Shown in pieces: positions 41,372 through 50,163 of a stretch of DNA of 64,000 bases. The stretch is from [Limnothrix rosea] IAM M-220. Its GTDB lineage: Bacteria; Cyanobacteriota; Cyanobacteriia; Cyanobacteriales; MRBY01. The position numbers and the translations under genes are program-made. The notes beneath the pieces were generated by a model. The model did no database searches. It saw only the letters and a list, made by a program, of their open reading frames with translations, and was not told where the DNA came from. The stretch lies in contig NZ_CM007612.1 in the NCBI RefSeq assembly GCF_001904615.1, positions 1-64,000 of the forward strand, given 5' to 3'. How positions within the stretch are numbered: the first letter of the stretch is position 1; each line of letters starts with the position of its first letter.

Positions 41372-42724
41372 TTATTGTTGTTTGCAAGGTAACCGAATAG
41401 TAAACTTACTACCATGGCTTAATTTACTATTGACTTCAATTGAGCCACCGTATAATTTTGCAATAGCATCGGCGATCGCCAAGCCGAGACCAGAGCCTCC
41501 TGTGTGACGAGAACGATCATGATTAACACGGTAAAATCGTTCAAATATCTTAATCTGTTCCGTTTGTGAAATGCCAATCCCTGTATCAGTAACTTCAATG
41601 ACTGCCTGACGATTATGCACAGATAAAATCAATGTTACGTCCCCATTTTCTGGAGTATATTGAAGGGCATTCATGATTAAATTTGCCAACAAACGATAAA
41701 TTTGGGACTCGTCACCATCAATAACTAGTAATTGACTAATATCTTTTTTGATTTCTAAATTGATTTTTTTTGCTAGAGCTAAAGCCGCAAATTCTTCTGC
41801 AATATCATCCACTAAATCATTGAGAATAATGGCCTGATTTACGGCGTGATTCGCCTTGCTATTAAGGCTTCCATCTATACGAGATAAAGTCAGTAAATCA
41901 TTGACTAGGCTGCTCATGCGGTAATTTTGTCTTTCAATGCTTATCAGTAAATTCTGGATTTCCTCTTGTTGCCATTCTGGCTGCATAAGTACTGATTCAA
42001 TTGTTGCCCTAATCGTTGCTATAGGCGTTCTTAATTCATGGGCAGCATCCCCAGTAAATCGTTGTATTTTTTGATAGGAATAGTAAATTGGTTTAATAGC
42101 TAAATTAGATAAATACCAAGCTGCAATCGAAACTAAAATTAAGGCAATAGGAAAACCTAATATTAAGACCCAAGCAATACTTGCGACATAATGATCAAAA
42201 TCTTTAAGGTTTCGTCCTACGATTAAATAGCCCCAAGGTTGACCATTTACTGTCTGGAGTTCTATCGAGATTTGATGATAACGATTATTTTGAGGATCTT
42301 TAAAATACTTCCATGGATCTTGTTGAGATTGTAATCGTAATTTTGATGGCTTTGTTTCTGTGACAGCTAATGAGTTTTTAGAGAGGTCAATAATTTCTAT
42401 ATAGTAGTTACTAGATACACTTTCATTTAGTGATGTTAATATTTTTTGTTTTGCCAAAAGACAATCACTATGTTCTATACAGAAGCTTTGAAATACATGA
42501 TTTATTGTATCTTCAAGGTTCTCCGATTTTTTGAAATGAATTTTTAGATTTTTATGGAATGTATGGGCAATTGATTCGATTTCTCGATGAATCGTTACGC
42601 GATGGGCATGGGAAACTGTCTCATAGAGTCCGATGCTACAAACACCCATAATCAGGCTCATTGTTCCCGCATACCAACAAGCTAAATGCCATCGAGTTTT
42701 TTTAAATAATTGATTATTATTCAC
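41372..42724 (-). CDS. copS: Membrane sensor histidine kinase, second copper-type system, 450 aa
   Basis: Same architecture as the kinase at 39168: membrane segments at ~14-34 and ~190-212 around a sensing domain, H-box AAHELRTPIATIRATIESVL, N-box LIMNALQYTPENGDV, DTGIGI and GGSGLGLAIADAI. The sensing domains are clearly diverged, as are the base compositions (this copy is more AT-rich), so it is a homologue and not a recent duplicate. The start overlaps the regulator's stop by 4 bp, an intact operon. It probably reports periplasmic copper to the adjacent regulator. Confidence 0.85.
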   Translation of the reverse strand: MNNNQLFKKTRWHLACWYAGTMSLIMGVCSIGLYETVSHAHRVTIHREIESIAHTFHKNLKIHFKKSENLEDTINHVFQSFCIEHSDCLLAKQKILTSLNESVSSNYYIEIIDLSKNSLAVTETKPSKLRLQSQQDPWKYFKDPQNNRYHQISIELQTVNGQPWGYLIVGRNLKDFDHYVASIAWVLILGFPIALILVSIAAWYLSNLAIKPIYYSYQKIQRFTGDAAHELRTPIATIRATIESVLMQPEWQQEEIQNLLISIERQNYRMSSLVNDLLTLSRIDGSLNSKANHAVNQAIILNDLVDDIAEEFAALALAKKINLEIKKDISQLLVIDGDESQIYRLLANLIMNALQYTPENGDVTLILSVHNRQAVIEVTDTGIGISQTEQIKIFERFYRVNHDRSRHTGGSGLGLAIADAIAKLYGGSIEVNSKLSHGSKFTIRLPCKQQ

Positions 42725-43410
42725 AATAAATTAGGTGAAAAACGATAACCTAAACCATAAATCGTTTCAATAGTACCTTGGGCATTATAAATAGCTAATT
42801 TCCGTCGTAATAAACGAATTTGTGCAGCTACAACATTACTAATTGGGTCAGTATTCCATTCCCATAATTGTGCCAAAATTTGATCACGATTTAAAATCTG
42901 GTTAGGATGGCGCATAAAATACTCTAAAAGCTTAAACTCTTTTAACGTCAAGGTGATTTCTTGCTTGTTATTTTCTAAATAAATTTGATTATTTGCGTAA
43001 TCTAAAATAAACTTTCCCACCACGAGATTTGAAGGCATCAAGTTTTGTGATCGCCGCTTTAAAGCTCTGAGTCTAGCTAGCAGTTCCTTCATGCCAAAGG
43101 GCTTAATGAGGTAATCATCAGCACCTGCATCTAATCCTTGAACACGATCATTAATGCTATCTTTTGCCGTCAACATAAGAACAGGTAAATTATCTTCACG
43201 TTGACGTAATTTTTGTAATAACTCAACCCCAGATAAATTTGGCAGCAACCAGTCAAAAATTCCGAGATTATAGATTGTCTGTTGGTTTTCTAAATATGAC
43301 CAAGCCTCTGCTCCATCCTGCACCCAATCAACAACATAAGTATTTTGAGCTAATACTCTTTTTATTGCACGACCTAAATCCGGCTCATCTTCTACTAACA
43401 AAATTCGCAT
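42721..43410 (-). CDS. copR: OmpR-family response regulator, second copper-type system, 229 aa
   Basis: The receiver domain has EDEP at 7-10, Asp in LGIFDWLLPN at ~52 and Lys in YLIKPFGM at ~103. The winged helix ends GLGYRFSPN. It is divergently oriented to copA, sharing a 207-bp intergenic region that contains a perfect CopR-type direct repeat. That arrangement suggests it controls copA and itself. It is the same length as the first regulator, and the two may cross-regulate. Confidence 0.85.
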   Translation of the reverse strand: MRILLVEDEPDLGRAIKRVLAQNTYVVDWVQDGAEAWSYLENQQTIYNLGIFDWLLPNLSGVELLQKLRQREDNLPVLMLTAKDSINDRVQGLDAGADDYLIKPFGMKELLARLRALKRRSQNLMPSNLVVGKFILDYANNQIYLENNKQEITLTLKEFKLLEYFMRHPNQILNRDQILAQLWEWNTDPISNVVAAQIRLLRRKLAIYNAQGTIETIYGLGYRFSPNLL

Positions 43411-43551
43411 TTTATTGAATAAAATTTGGTTTCAATAAAACTTATGTTAATCCATAAAGACTTATTTGTGTTTAACAAAAACTGAGTATACTAGATTTCC
43501 CGAAAACCATGTTTGCAGCTATTATTCTTGGCTCAAAATAAAAATATGAGA

Positions 43552-43568
43552 TTTCATCCTTATTTCAT
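43552..43568 (+). promoter_or_regulatory. CopR-type direct repeat upstream of copA
   Basis: TTTCAT (43552-43557), 5-bp spacer, TTTCAT (43563-43568), located 50 bp before the copA start. It matches the pattern (G/T)TTCAT-N5-(G/T)TTCAT reported for Synechocystis CopR targets, as far as I recall it. Confidence 0.65.
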
Positions 43569-43617
43569 ATTGCTATTACATGATGATTTGGTAAGTCTCT
43601 CATTGAAATAAGAAGCT

Positions 43618-45327
43618 ATGGTTTTTCACACTACATCTTTGTCTAGACGTAATTTTTTGCGCTTTACCACTGGGACAGGGGTGGCGATCGCCTTAGATCA
43701 ATTAATCCCAAGAGCATTGCAAGCAAGCGTTAAACAATTAGAAGGTGAATATCCTGAAATCATTAATCTAACAATTCAAGAGACAAAGCTGGCGATTGGT
43801 GGTCGAAAAGCAACAGCCCTCACTATAAATGAAACTATCCCCGGTCAATTAATTCGCCTAAAAGAAGGTCAGACTGCCACTATCAAAGTGACCAATAAGC
43901 TCAAAGTAGACACATCGATCCATTGGCACGGCATTATTTTGCCTCCCAACATGGACGGTGTACCGGGCGTAAGTTTTGCCGGTATTAAACCCGGAGAAAC
44001 ATTTACTTACAAATTCGATGTTAATCAAAATGGCACCTATTGGTATCACAGCCATAGTGGTTTGCAAGAACAACAGGGTCATTTTGGAGGATTAGTCATC
44101 GATCCAATCGAGCCAGAACCGTTTAACTACGATCAAGATTACTTCGTTTTACTTTCCGACTGGACATTTGAAGACCCTCATGATGTCTTGGCAAACCTGA
44201 AAAAAATGTCACCTTTTTATAACTATCAACGACGTACTATTAGTACCCTCGGAGAAGATAAAGAGTGGCGCAGGATGCGAATGGATCCTACTGACATCGC
44301 AGATGTGACAGGGGCAACTTACACTTATCTTATGAACGGCACAGCTCCCGATGATAACTGGACAGCATTATTCAAGCCCGGAGAAAAAGTTCGCTTGCGG
44401 TTTGTAAATGCTTCGGCGATGACTTTCTTTGATGTCAGAATTCCCGGATTGAAAATGACTGTTGTGCAGGCAGATGGGCAAAATGTTGCTCCTGTGACTG
44501 TAGATGAATTTCGTATTGGCACAGCCGAAACCTATGATGTGATTGTGGAACCAGATGATCGCCAAGCCTATACCATTTTTGCGGAGACCATGGATCGCAG
44601 CGGTTTTGCAAGGGGCACTTTAGCCGTTCAAGCTGGTTTAACAGCAGCTATACCTCCTCAACGAGAGCGACCATTGCGCACCATGGCGGATATGGGAATG
44701 GATCATTCCAGTATGTCCGGAATGGATCATTCCAGTATGTCCGGAATGGATCATTCCAATATGTCCGGAATGGATCATTCCAATATGATCGACAATACCC
44801 CAGTACCTCACGGGATGGATGATCATGGCATCGGTAATTCTGGTGTACCGATGATGGTTAAAAATCGCTTAAACGAGCCGGGGATTGGCCTAGAAAATAC
44901 AGGAACCAAAGTTTTGGTTTATACAGATTTAAGAAGCCTAGCGCCTTGGGGTAAACAACGTACTCCTGATCGTGAGCTAGAGCTACATTTGACGGGCAAT
45001 ATGGAGCGATATATGTGGTCGTTTGATGGCAAGAAATATTCTGAAGAAAAGAACCTAATCTTTTATAACGGCGAACGATTAAAGCTGACTTTTGTTAATG
45101 ACACGATGATGGAACACCCAATACATCTCCATGGCATGTGGATGGAATTGGACAATGGGGCTGGTGCGTACAAACCACGTAAGCATACTTTGATCGTTAA
45201 ACCAGCTGAAAAATGTTCTACGGAAGTTGATGTAGATGCTCCGGGTAATTGGGCTTTTCATTGCCATCTTTTGTATCACATGAAAGTGGGGATGTTCCGT
45301 ACGGTTGCCGTAGTTAATCGAGCTTAG
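43618..45327 (+). CDS. copA: CopA/PcoA-like periplasmic multicopper oxidase, 569 aa
   Basis: A twin-arginine signal (SRRNFLRFTTGTGVAIALDQ) exports the folded enzyme. The four copper-ligand motifs are present: HWHG (~101), WYHSHSG (~141), HPIHLHGMW (~500) and HCHLLYHMKVGM (~543). Between ~355 and 400 lies a Met/His-rich insert made of MDHSSMSG units, which usually binds extra Cu(I). CopA-type oxidases convert Cu(I) to less toxic Cu(II) in the periplasm. It heads a rightward operon or regulon with a CopR-type site upstream, followed by copB. Confidence 0.92.
   Translation: MVFHTTSLSRRNFLRFTTGTGVAIALDQLIPRALQASVKQLEGEYPEIINLTIQETKLAIGGRKATALTINETIPGQLIRLKEGQTATIKVTNKLKVDTSIHWHGIILPPNMDGVPGVSFAGIKPGETFTYKFDVNQNGTYWYHSHSGLQEQQGHFGGLVIDPIEPEPFNYDQDYFVLLSDWTFEDPHDVLANLKKMSPFYNYQRRTISTLGEDKEWRRMRMDPTDIADVTGATYTYLMNGTAPDDNWTALFKPGEKVRLRFVNASAMTFFDVRIPGLKMTVVQADGQNVAPVTVDEFRIGTAETYDVIVEPDDRQAYTIFAETMDRSGFARGTLAVQAGLTAAIPPQRERPLRTMADMGMDHSSMSGMDHSSMSGMDHSNMSGMDHSNMIDNTPVPHGMDDHGIGNSGVPMMVKNRLNEPGIGLENTGTKVLVYTDLRSLAPWGKQRTPDRELELHLTGNMERYMWSFDGKKYSEEKNLIFYNGERLKLTFVNDTMMEHPIHLHGMWMELDNGAGAYKPRKHTLIVKPAEKCSTEVDVDAPGNWAFHCHLLYHMKVGMFRTVAVVNRA
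44698..44793 (+). repeat. Four 24-bp tandem repeats inside copA (MDHSSMSG-type units)
   Basis: Units begin at 44698, 44722, 44746 and 44770; each encodes MDHS(S/N)M followed by SG in the first three. The first two units are identical and the third differs at one position (Ser to Asn). The near-identity suggests recent expansion of the methionine-rich copper-binding segment. Confidence 0.85.
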
Positions 45328-45435
45328 GCAAATTCTTCGGAAGTTTTCTTTTCACTCATTTTTCTAGGGATGACAGCGAAAGAAAGCTTCCAGCAAAACA
45401 GGCAGTAGAGCAAAATCATCTTTATCGATAAAAAT

Positions 45436-46293
45436 ATGACATTTAAGCAAAGTCCGTTATTTTGGGTATCGATTTTCATGGTGGGTGGTTTCGGTGTATG
45501 GGAAACTAATCCGGCGATCGCCCAATATCAAGATCACAATATGCTGATGACAGAAGAGAACAATAACAACTCTTCTAGCGAGAGCAACCAAGACATTGAT
45601 TATGTAATAGAAGAAATTCCAGACGAATGGGGAGAACCGATCAATGACAGCCAATCTTTTTCTGTACTCATTTTTGACCAACTAGAATATCGAGTTAACG
45701 ATGGAGAAGACAGTTTTAATTGGGATGTTATCGGTTGGAAAGGAGGAGATTACCAGCGAATTTGGCTAAAAACAGAAGGAGATGTTGGCTTAGATACAGG
45801 AGCTGGAGAAGCAGAAATTCAACTACTATACGGTAAATTAATCGCTCCCTTTTGGGATTTCCAAGCAGGCTTAAGATACGACCAAGAATATGGCGAGGCT
45901 GAAAATGCTGGTCGAGCATTTGCCGTAGTAGGCGTGCAAGGATTGAGTCCCTACTTATTTGAAGTTGATGCAGCATTATTTCTTAGTGACGAAGGAGATG
46001 TTTCCGCTAGATTGAGTGCCGAACAACAATTGTTGATTACCCAGAAACTAAGCCTTCAACCAGAAATAGAGATGAATATTGCTGCCCAGAAAGTAGAAGA
46101 ATTTGGCGTTGGTTCGGGCATTAATGATATCGAACTTGGCTTACGATTGCGTTATGAAATCAACCGTAACTTTGCTCCCTACGTAGGTATAACTTGGGGT
46201 ACTAAATTGTTTGAGACAGCAGATTTAGCACGCTCTGAGGGAAAAGAAGTGAGTGATTTTTCAGTAGTTGGAGGCGTAAAACTACTGTTTTAA
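45436..46293 (+). CDS. copB: CopB/PcoB-like outer-membrane copper resistance protein, 285 aa
   Basis: A signal-like N-terminus (FWVSIFMVGGFGVWETNPAIAQ) is followed by a Met/Asn/Ser-rich acidic linker to residue ~65. A ~220-residue beta-barrel then follows, with FDQLEYRVNDGEDSFNWDVI, GKLIAPFWDFQAGLRYD and LRYEINRNFAPYVGITWGTK, all typical of CopB, and a C-terminal aromatic residue. CopB sits in the outer membrane and works with CopA. It lies 108 bp after copA. Confidence 0.9.
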   Translation: MTFKQSPLFWVSIFMVGGFGVWETNPAIAQYQDHNMLMTEENNNNSSSESNQDIDYVIEEIPDEWGEPINDSQSFSVLIFDQLEYRVNDGEDSFNWDVIGWKGGDYQRIWLKTEGDVGLDTGAGEAEIQLLYGKLIAPFWDFQAGLRYDQEYGEAENAGRAFAVVGVQGLSPYLFEVDAALFLSDEGDVSARLSAEQQLLITQKLSLQPEIEMNIAAQKVEEFGVGSGINDIELGLRLRYEINRNFAPYVGITWGTKLFETADLARSEGKEVSDFSVVGGVKLLF

Positions 46294-46331
46294 ATTTTGA
46301 TTATTAAAAAAAATATTGATTCTATTCAATA

Positions 46332-46348
46332 TTTCATCAGTAGTTCAT
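46332..46348 (+). promoter_or_regulatory. CopR-type direct repeat upstream of the Met/His-rich gene
   Basis: TTTCAT (46332-46337), 5-bp spacer CAGTA, GTTCAT (46343-46348), about 97 bp before the start at 46445. It matches both arms of the (G/T)TTCAT-N5-(G/T)TTCAT pattern, so the Met-rich gene and its downstream genes may be co-regulated with copA. Confidence 0.6.
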
Positions 46349-46444
46349 ATTTAGAAAACATAGTTGAATAAGACAAAAATAGTTTTCAACCCTGTCTATC
46401 ACATTAGATAAAACCTCATTATAAAGAGTCACCAAACAAGCAGT

Positions 46445-46762
46445 ATGAATATTAATTTTCTAAAAAATCTAAAAAAACTTACAATCAGTGCAACTGTTCT
46501 AATCTTGAGTACTCAGACTGTCAGCCTTGCTTCAGATCATTCGATGCCTACGGAACATGAGATGCCGATGAATCATTCGATGCCTACGGAACATGAGATG
46601 CCGATGAATCATTCGATGCCTACGGAACATGAGATGCCGATGAATCATTCGATGCCTACGGAACATGAGATGCCGATGAATCATTCGATGCCTACGGAAC
46701 ATGAGATGCCGATGAATCATTCGATGCCTACGGAACATGAGATGCCGATGAATCATGAATAG
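46445..46762 (+). CDS. Met/His-repeat periplasmic copper-binding protein (CopM-like), 105 aa
   Basis: A signal peptide (LKKLTISATVLILSTQTVSLAS) precedes DHSMPTEHEMPMNH and then repeats of SMPTEHEMPMNH to the end. Each 12-residue unit has three Met, two His and two Glu, ideal for binding Cu(I)/Cu(II). CopM in Synechocystis is a methionine/histidine copper-binding protein encoded with copRS; this one plays a comparable part by composition and context, although its repeat architecture is its own. Free copper in the periplasm would be buffered here. A CopR-type site stands upstream. Confidence 0.8.
   Translation: MNINFLKNLKKLTISATVLILSTQTVSLASDHSMPTEHEMPMNHSMPTEHEMPMNHSMPTEHEMPMNHSMPTEHEMPMNHSMPTEHEMPMNHSMPTEHEMPMNHE
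46541..46756 (+). repeat. Six perfect 36-bp tandem repeats
   Basis: The 36-bp unit beginning TCGATGCCTACGGAACATGA is present six times without interruption, all copies identical as far as I can read. It forms most of the coding sequence of the Met/His-rich protein. Complete identity at DNA level, including silent positions, implies very recent expansion, and copy number may vary between isolates. The repeat also opens a long, meaningless frame on the other strand. Confidence 0.95.
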
Positions 46763-46825
46763 AGCTGATTCAATATTTTCTTAAAACATTTTATTGACAC
46801 AATTTTTGATTATTCAGGAGACTCA

Positions 46826-47107
46826 ATGCTTATTGCGCATGTTGATCATATTTCTGATGAGAAAGAATCATTGCCTATGGAAATGGAGAATGAAGCTGAT
46901 GAAAAAGAAGGGACAACTGATGCAGAATCTGGCGAGCATCTGACAGAAACAAAAACTCATATTGAAACAGTTGAGGATTCTGATGCACCTATATCCAACA
47001 ATATGGGATTGATGAATTATGGACTGGGTGAAGTTGTTTTTGTTCTACTCTTAATTAGTCCATTTTTGTTGTCCATTCTAAAGCAAAAAATGTTTCGTAA
47101 GGTCTAA
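46826..47107 (+). CDS. Small membrane-anchored acidic protein of the copper operon, 93 aa
   Basis: The N-terminus (MLIAHVDHISDEKESLPMEM) and following acidic segment (~20-62) hold several Met, His and Glu residues, and one membrane segment lies near the C-terminus (GLGEVVFVLLLISPFLLSIL). A CAGGAG ribosome-binding site is 6-7 nt before the ATG. No family is recognised. It may bind or pass copper to the neighbouring transporters. Confidence 0.6.
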   Translation: MLIAHVDHISDEKESLPMEMENEADEKEGTTDAESGEHLTETKTHIETVEDSDAPISNNMGLMNYGLGEVVFVLLLISPFLLSILKQKMFRKV

Positions 47108-47113
47108 AAAATT

Positions 47114-47395
47114 ATGTTGAACAACAAGCTAATCTTTCGTCAACTGCATTATAAGCTGGCTCCGATTATGCTTTTTCCAATATTCTTGACAGCAATTACA
47201 GGATCTTTATTCCAAGTATCAATGTTGACTGGCAAAAGTAGTGATTTTTTATGGCTATTAGAATTACATAGAGGAAAGTTTGGTGTCATTAATCTCGAAA
47301 TCATTTATCCTTTTCTAAATGCTTTTGGTGTTTTATTTTTGACTTTTACTGGGATAGTAATGTGGTTTAAAACTAATAGAAAAATCAAGAAATAA
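47114..47395 (+). CDS. Small PepSY-associated-type membrane protein, 93 aa
   Basis: Two membrane segments (~15-36: LAPIMLFPIFLTAITGSLFQ; ~65-87: FLNAFGVLFLTFTGIVMWFK) surround a short loop with LWLLELHRGKFG. The arrangement RQLHYKLAP...LTAITGSLF is reminiscent of PepSY-associated TM helices that bind heme or act with copper systems. It starts 7 bp after the preceding gene, so it is co-transcribed. Confidence 0.6.
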   Translation: MLNNKLIFRQLHYKLAPIMLFPIFLTAITGSLFQVSMLTGKSSDFLWLLELHRGKFGVINLEIIYPFLNAFGVLFLTFTGIVMWFKTNRKIKK

Positions 47396-47414
47396 AGATA
47401 CAACGGTGAAAAAT

Positions 47415-49424
47415 ATGACAGATCATCAGGCATCCAATCATCAGCACCATGCAGGACATGATAAACATGCAGGGCACAGCCCCGCTATGTTCAAACGGCG
47501 TTTCTTTATTTGCCTAGCACTCACGCTACCTGTTCTCTATTTCGCGCCATCGTTTCAGGAGTGGTTTAATTATCAGGCGATCCAGTTTCCTGCTTCAAAT
47601 TGGGCAACGCCTATTCTCTCCACCGTTATTTATTTCTATGGCGGTTTGGTTTTTCTGAAAGGGGCTTACCACGAAATCCGCAGCAAAATCGGCATGATGA
47701 CGCTGGTTGCCCTTGCCATCACCGTAGCGTTTGTCTACAGCGTGGCAGTGTCTCTGGGATTAGAAGGAAATTCCTTTTACTGGGAACTGGCAACCCTAGT
47801 CGATATCATGTTGCTCGGTCACTGGATTGAAATGGCTTCGGTGCAAGGAGCCAGCCGTGCTTTAGAGCATCTCGCAAATCTAGTGCCGTCTGTAGCTCAC
47901 AAACAGGTCAATGGGCAGATCGAAGATGTACCTGTCAGCGCATTAGTTGAAGCTGATCAGATTCTCATTCGTCCGGGTGAACAAATCCCCATTGATGGTG
48001 AAGTTATCGACGGTAACTCCAGTGTTAACGAAGCGTTTCTAACTGGAGAGTCGCGCCCGGTGGTCAAAAAAGCCAGTGATGAAGTTGTCGCCGGAGCAGT
48101 GAATGGAGAAGGCGCTTTGACAATTAAAGTCACTCGCATTGGAGATCAGACAACTCTGAGCCAGATTATGCGACTGGTTAAGGAAGCGCAGGCATCTAAA
48201 AGTCAATATCAAAACCTAGCCGATCAACTAGCTGGTTGGCTAACTTATACGGCGATCGCCGTTTCTACGCTGACGTTCATTGTTTGGCTATCGGTGGGAA
48301 CAGGAGGTTTAACGTTTGCCATTAATCGGGCGGTGACGGTGTTAGTCATTACCTGTCCTCATGCGTTGGGTTTAGCGATTCCCTTAGTCATTATTAACGC
48401 CACGTCAATGGCTGCGAAAAATGGAATTTTGGTACGAAACCGCGATGCGTTTGAACGAGCACGAGGCATTAAAACCATCGCTTTTGATAAAACAGGAACT
48501 TTGACCAAAGGACAGTTCGGCGTACAGGAAATTTATGTTGACGGTATTGATGAGTTACCAGCCTTAGTGATTGCGGCCTCTTTAGAATCCCTATCAGAAC
48601 ATCCCCTCGGACAGGCGATCGTTCAAGAAGCACAGAAACGCGATCGCCAGCTTGATCAAGCGACTGATTTCAAAGCTGAAGCAGGTCAAGGCGTTGAAGG
48701 TGTAGTTAATAATCAACACTATCGGGTTGGCAGACCAGAATGGGTTGAGGAGTTGAAATTAAAGTTTCCTCCAGCCCTGAAAAAAGGGTTGCAAGAAAGT
48801 GAATCTCGTGGGGAAAGCGCGATCGCCCTGATGGATAATCAGCAAGTCCTTGCTGTCTTTGGATTAGCCGATCAAGTGCGCGAATCGGCACGAGAAGCAG
48901 TGAAAAAATTACAGGAAATGGGTGTGCAGGTGGTGATGATTACAGGCGATGCAGAAGCGGTTGCAAAGACCGTTGCTGAGGATTTGCATATTGATCGCTA
49001 CTATGCTCGTGTTTTACCAGAGGATAAAGCTACGTTGATTCGTCAGCTCAAAGCTGAACAGCCGACTGCTTTTGTGGGTGATGGAATTAATGATGCACCT
49101 GCCTTAACTGAAGCAGATTTAGGACTGGCGATCGGCGCTGGAACCAATGTGGCGATTGAGTCGGCTGATTTAGTGTTAGTTAAAAGCGATCCACTGGATG
49201 CCACCTATGGGCTGAAACTGGCAAAAGCCACCTATAACAAAATGATTCAAAACTTATTTTGGGCGACTGGATACAACATCATTGGCATTCCCTTAGCGGC
49301 AGGAATTGCAGCACCGTTCGGCGTTATCTTATCGCCGGCAGTGGGTGCAGTCCTGATGAGCATTTCGACGGTCGTTGTTTCAATTAATGCCATGTTGTTA
49401 CGGCGTGTACGTTTGCATAATTAG
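47415..49424 (+). CDS. P1B-type copper/silver-transporting ATPase (CopB-like, CPH motif), 669 aa
   Basis: The enzyme exports copper or silver across the inner membrane using ATP. It has a His-rich N-terminus (HQHHAGHDKHAGHSP), about eight membrane segments and the transport-site motif VITCPHALGLAIP (~310-322); CPH marks the CopB-like subgroup. The actuator TGES, phosphorylation site FDKTGTLTKG (~356-365), HP in SEHPLG, and hinge GDGINDAPAL (~555) are intact. I use the ATG at 47415 (GGTGA just upstream); a GTG at 47406 is possible. It is the last copper gene; a Tn3-family element is inserted 5 bp after its stop. Confidence 0.92.
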   Translation: MTDHQASNHQHHAGHDKHAGHSPAMFKRRFFICLALTLPVLYFAPSFQEWFNYQAIQFPASNWATPILSTVIYFYGGLVFLKGAYHEIRSKIGMMTLVALAITVAFVYSVAVSLGLEGNSFYWELATLVDIMLLGHWIEMASVQGASRALEHLANLVPSVAHKQVNGQIEDVPVSALVEADQILIRPGEQIPIDGEVIDGNSSVNEAFLTGESRPVVKKASDEVVAGAVNGEGALTIKVTRIGDQTTLSQIMRLVKEAQASKSQYQNLADQLAGWLTYTAIAVSTLTFIVWLSVGTGGLTFAINRAVTVLVITCPHALGLAIPLVIINATSMAAKNGILVRNRDAFERARGIKTIAFDKTGTLTKGQFGVQEIYVDGIDELPALVIAASLESLSEHPLGQAIVQEAQKRDRQLDQATDFKAEAGQGVEGVVNNQHYRVGRPEWVEELKLKFPPALKKGLQESESRGESAIALMDNQQVLAVFGLADQVRESAREAVKKLQEMGVQVVMITGDAEAVAKTVAEDLHIDRYYARVLPEDKATLIRQLKAEQPTAFVGDGINDAPALTEADLGLAIGAGTNVAIESADLVLVKSDPLDATYGLKLAKATYNKMIQNLFWATGYNIIGIPLAAGIAAPFGVILSPAVGAVLMSISTVVVSINAMLLRRVRLHN

Positions 49425-49485
49425 ATGTAGGGGTTTTTTGCATATCCCCCCGAAAAGGTATATTCCAGAAAAAGAAGGCTCAATA

Positions 49486-50052
49486 TCAGTCTGCTGCCTG
49501 AGCAACCTGAGTACCCTTGAGATAGCGATATATACTGGCTTTCGAGAGTTTATACTCCTCCATGAGAGTCTTCACGAGAACACCTTGCTGCCGTTTGAGC
49601 CGCAGCTCTAAACATTCTTGGTCAGTTAAGCGCTTTTGCCGACCCAACTGAACACCACGAGCCTTAGCATTGCGAATGCCATCCATTTGGCGCTCTGCAC
49701 GGATTTCCGTCTTAAACTGAGCGATGGCAGCCAACATATTGAACAAGAGCCTTCCAGTCGCATCACCCGTGTGAATATTTTGGTCAAGAACCTGGAGAGC
49801 AACCTGCTTTTCTTCCAACTGTTCAGCGATCTGACAGAGGTGCAATGTGGAACGAGCTAAACGGTCTAGGCGGGTCACCACCAAAGTATCCCCTTCGCGC
49901 ACATATTCAAGACAAGCCTGTAAGCGGACTCGCTTGCTGGAAGAGCCGCTGTGCTTTTCCTGGAAGAGCTTATCGCAATGACTTAACTTCTCAAGTTGAA
50001 CATCAAGACTTTGCCCAACAGAACTGACCCTGGCATAACCAATAATGGCCAT
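49486..50052 (-). CDS. tnpR: Tn3-family resolvase TnpR, 188 aa
   Basis: The N-terminal resolvase domain opens MAIIGYARVSSVGQSLDVQL (catalytic Ser10, Arg8). DTLVVTRLDRLARSTLHL and LFNMLAAIAQFKTEIRAERQ follow, and a C-terminal helix-turn-helix (LVKTLMEEYKLSKASIYRYL) binds res. Length matches TnpR. It resolves the cointegrates made by the transposase. It is divergent from tnpA, with res between. Confidence 0.93.
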   Translation of the reverse strand: MAIIGYARVSSVGQSLDVQLEKLSHCDKLFQEKHSGSSSKRVRLQACLEYVREGDTLVVTRLDRLARSTLHLCQIAEQLEEKQVALQVLDQNIHTGDATGRLLFNMLAAIAQFKTEIRAERQMDGIRNAKARGVQLGRQKRLTDQECLELRLKRQQGVLVKTLMEEYKLSKASIYRYLKGTQVAQAAD

Positions 50053-50137
50053 CAGTCGCCTCTACAGTTATCAAAAAGCCTAAAACCTTCCGAGATTTTT
50101 ATATTGAGACATGAAATGAGATTATAAAAACCGTAGG

Positions 50138-50161
50138 TCTCAGAAGGTACACCTTCTGAGA
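50138..50161. promoter_or_regulatory. Palindromic res subsite between tnpR and tnpA
   Basis: TCTCAGAAGGT, 2-bp centre, ACCTTCTGAGA: perfect 11-bp arms ending 2 bp before the tnpA ATG. A partial copy (ACCTTCCGAGAT) lies near 50086-50097. The 111-bp interval between the two genes is the expected place for resolvase subsites, which also repress both promoters. Confidence 0.65.
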
Positions 50162-50163
50162 TT

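Noticed and set aside
45340-45375. A fourth CopR-type repeat before copB
   Set aside because: Only a weak TTTCAC-N5-TTTCTA match; too degenerate to call.
46532-46756. Open frame on the minus strand through the 36-bp repeats
   Set aside because: It is the mirror of the perfect repeat array; its Arg/His/Met product is an artefact of the repeat and has no start signals.
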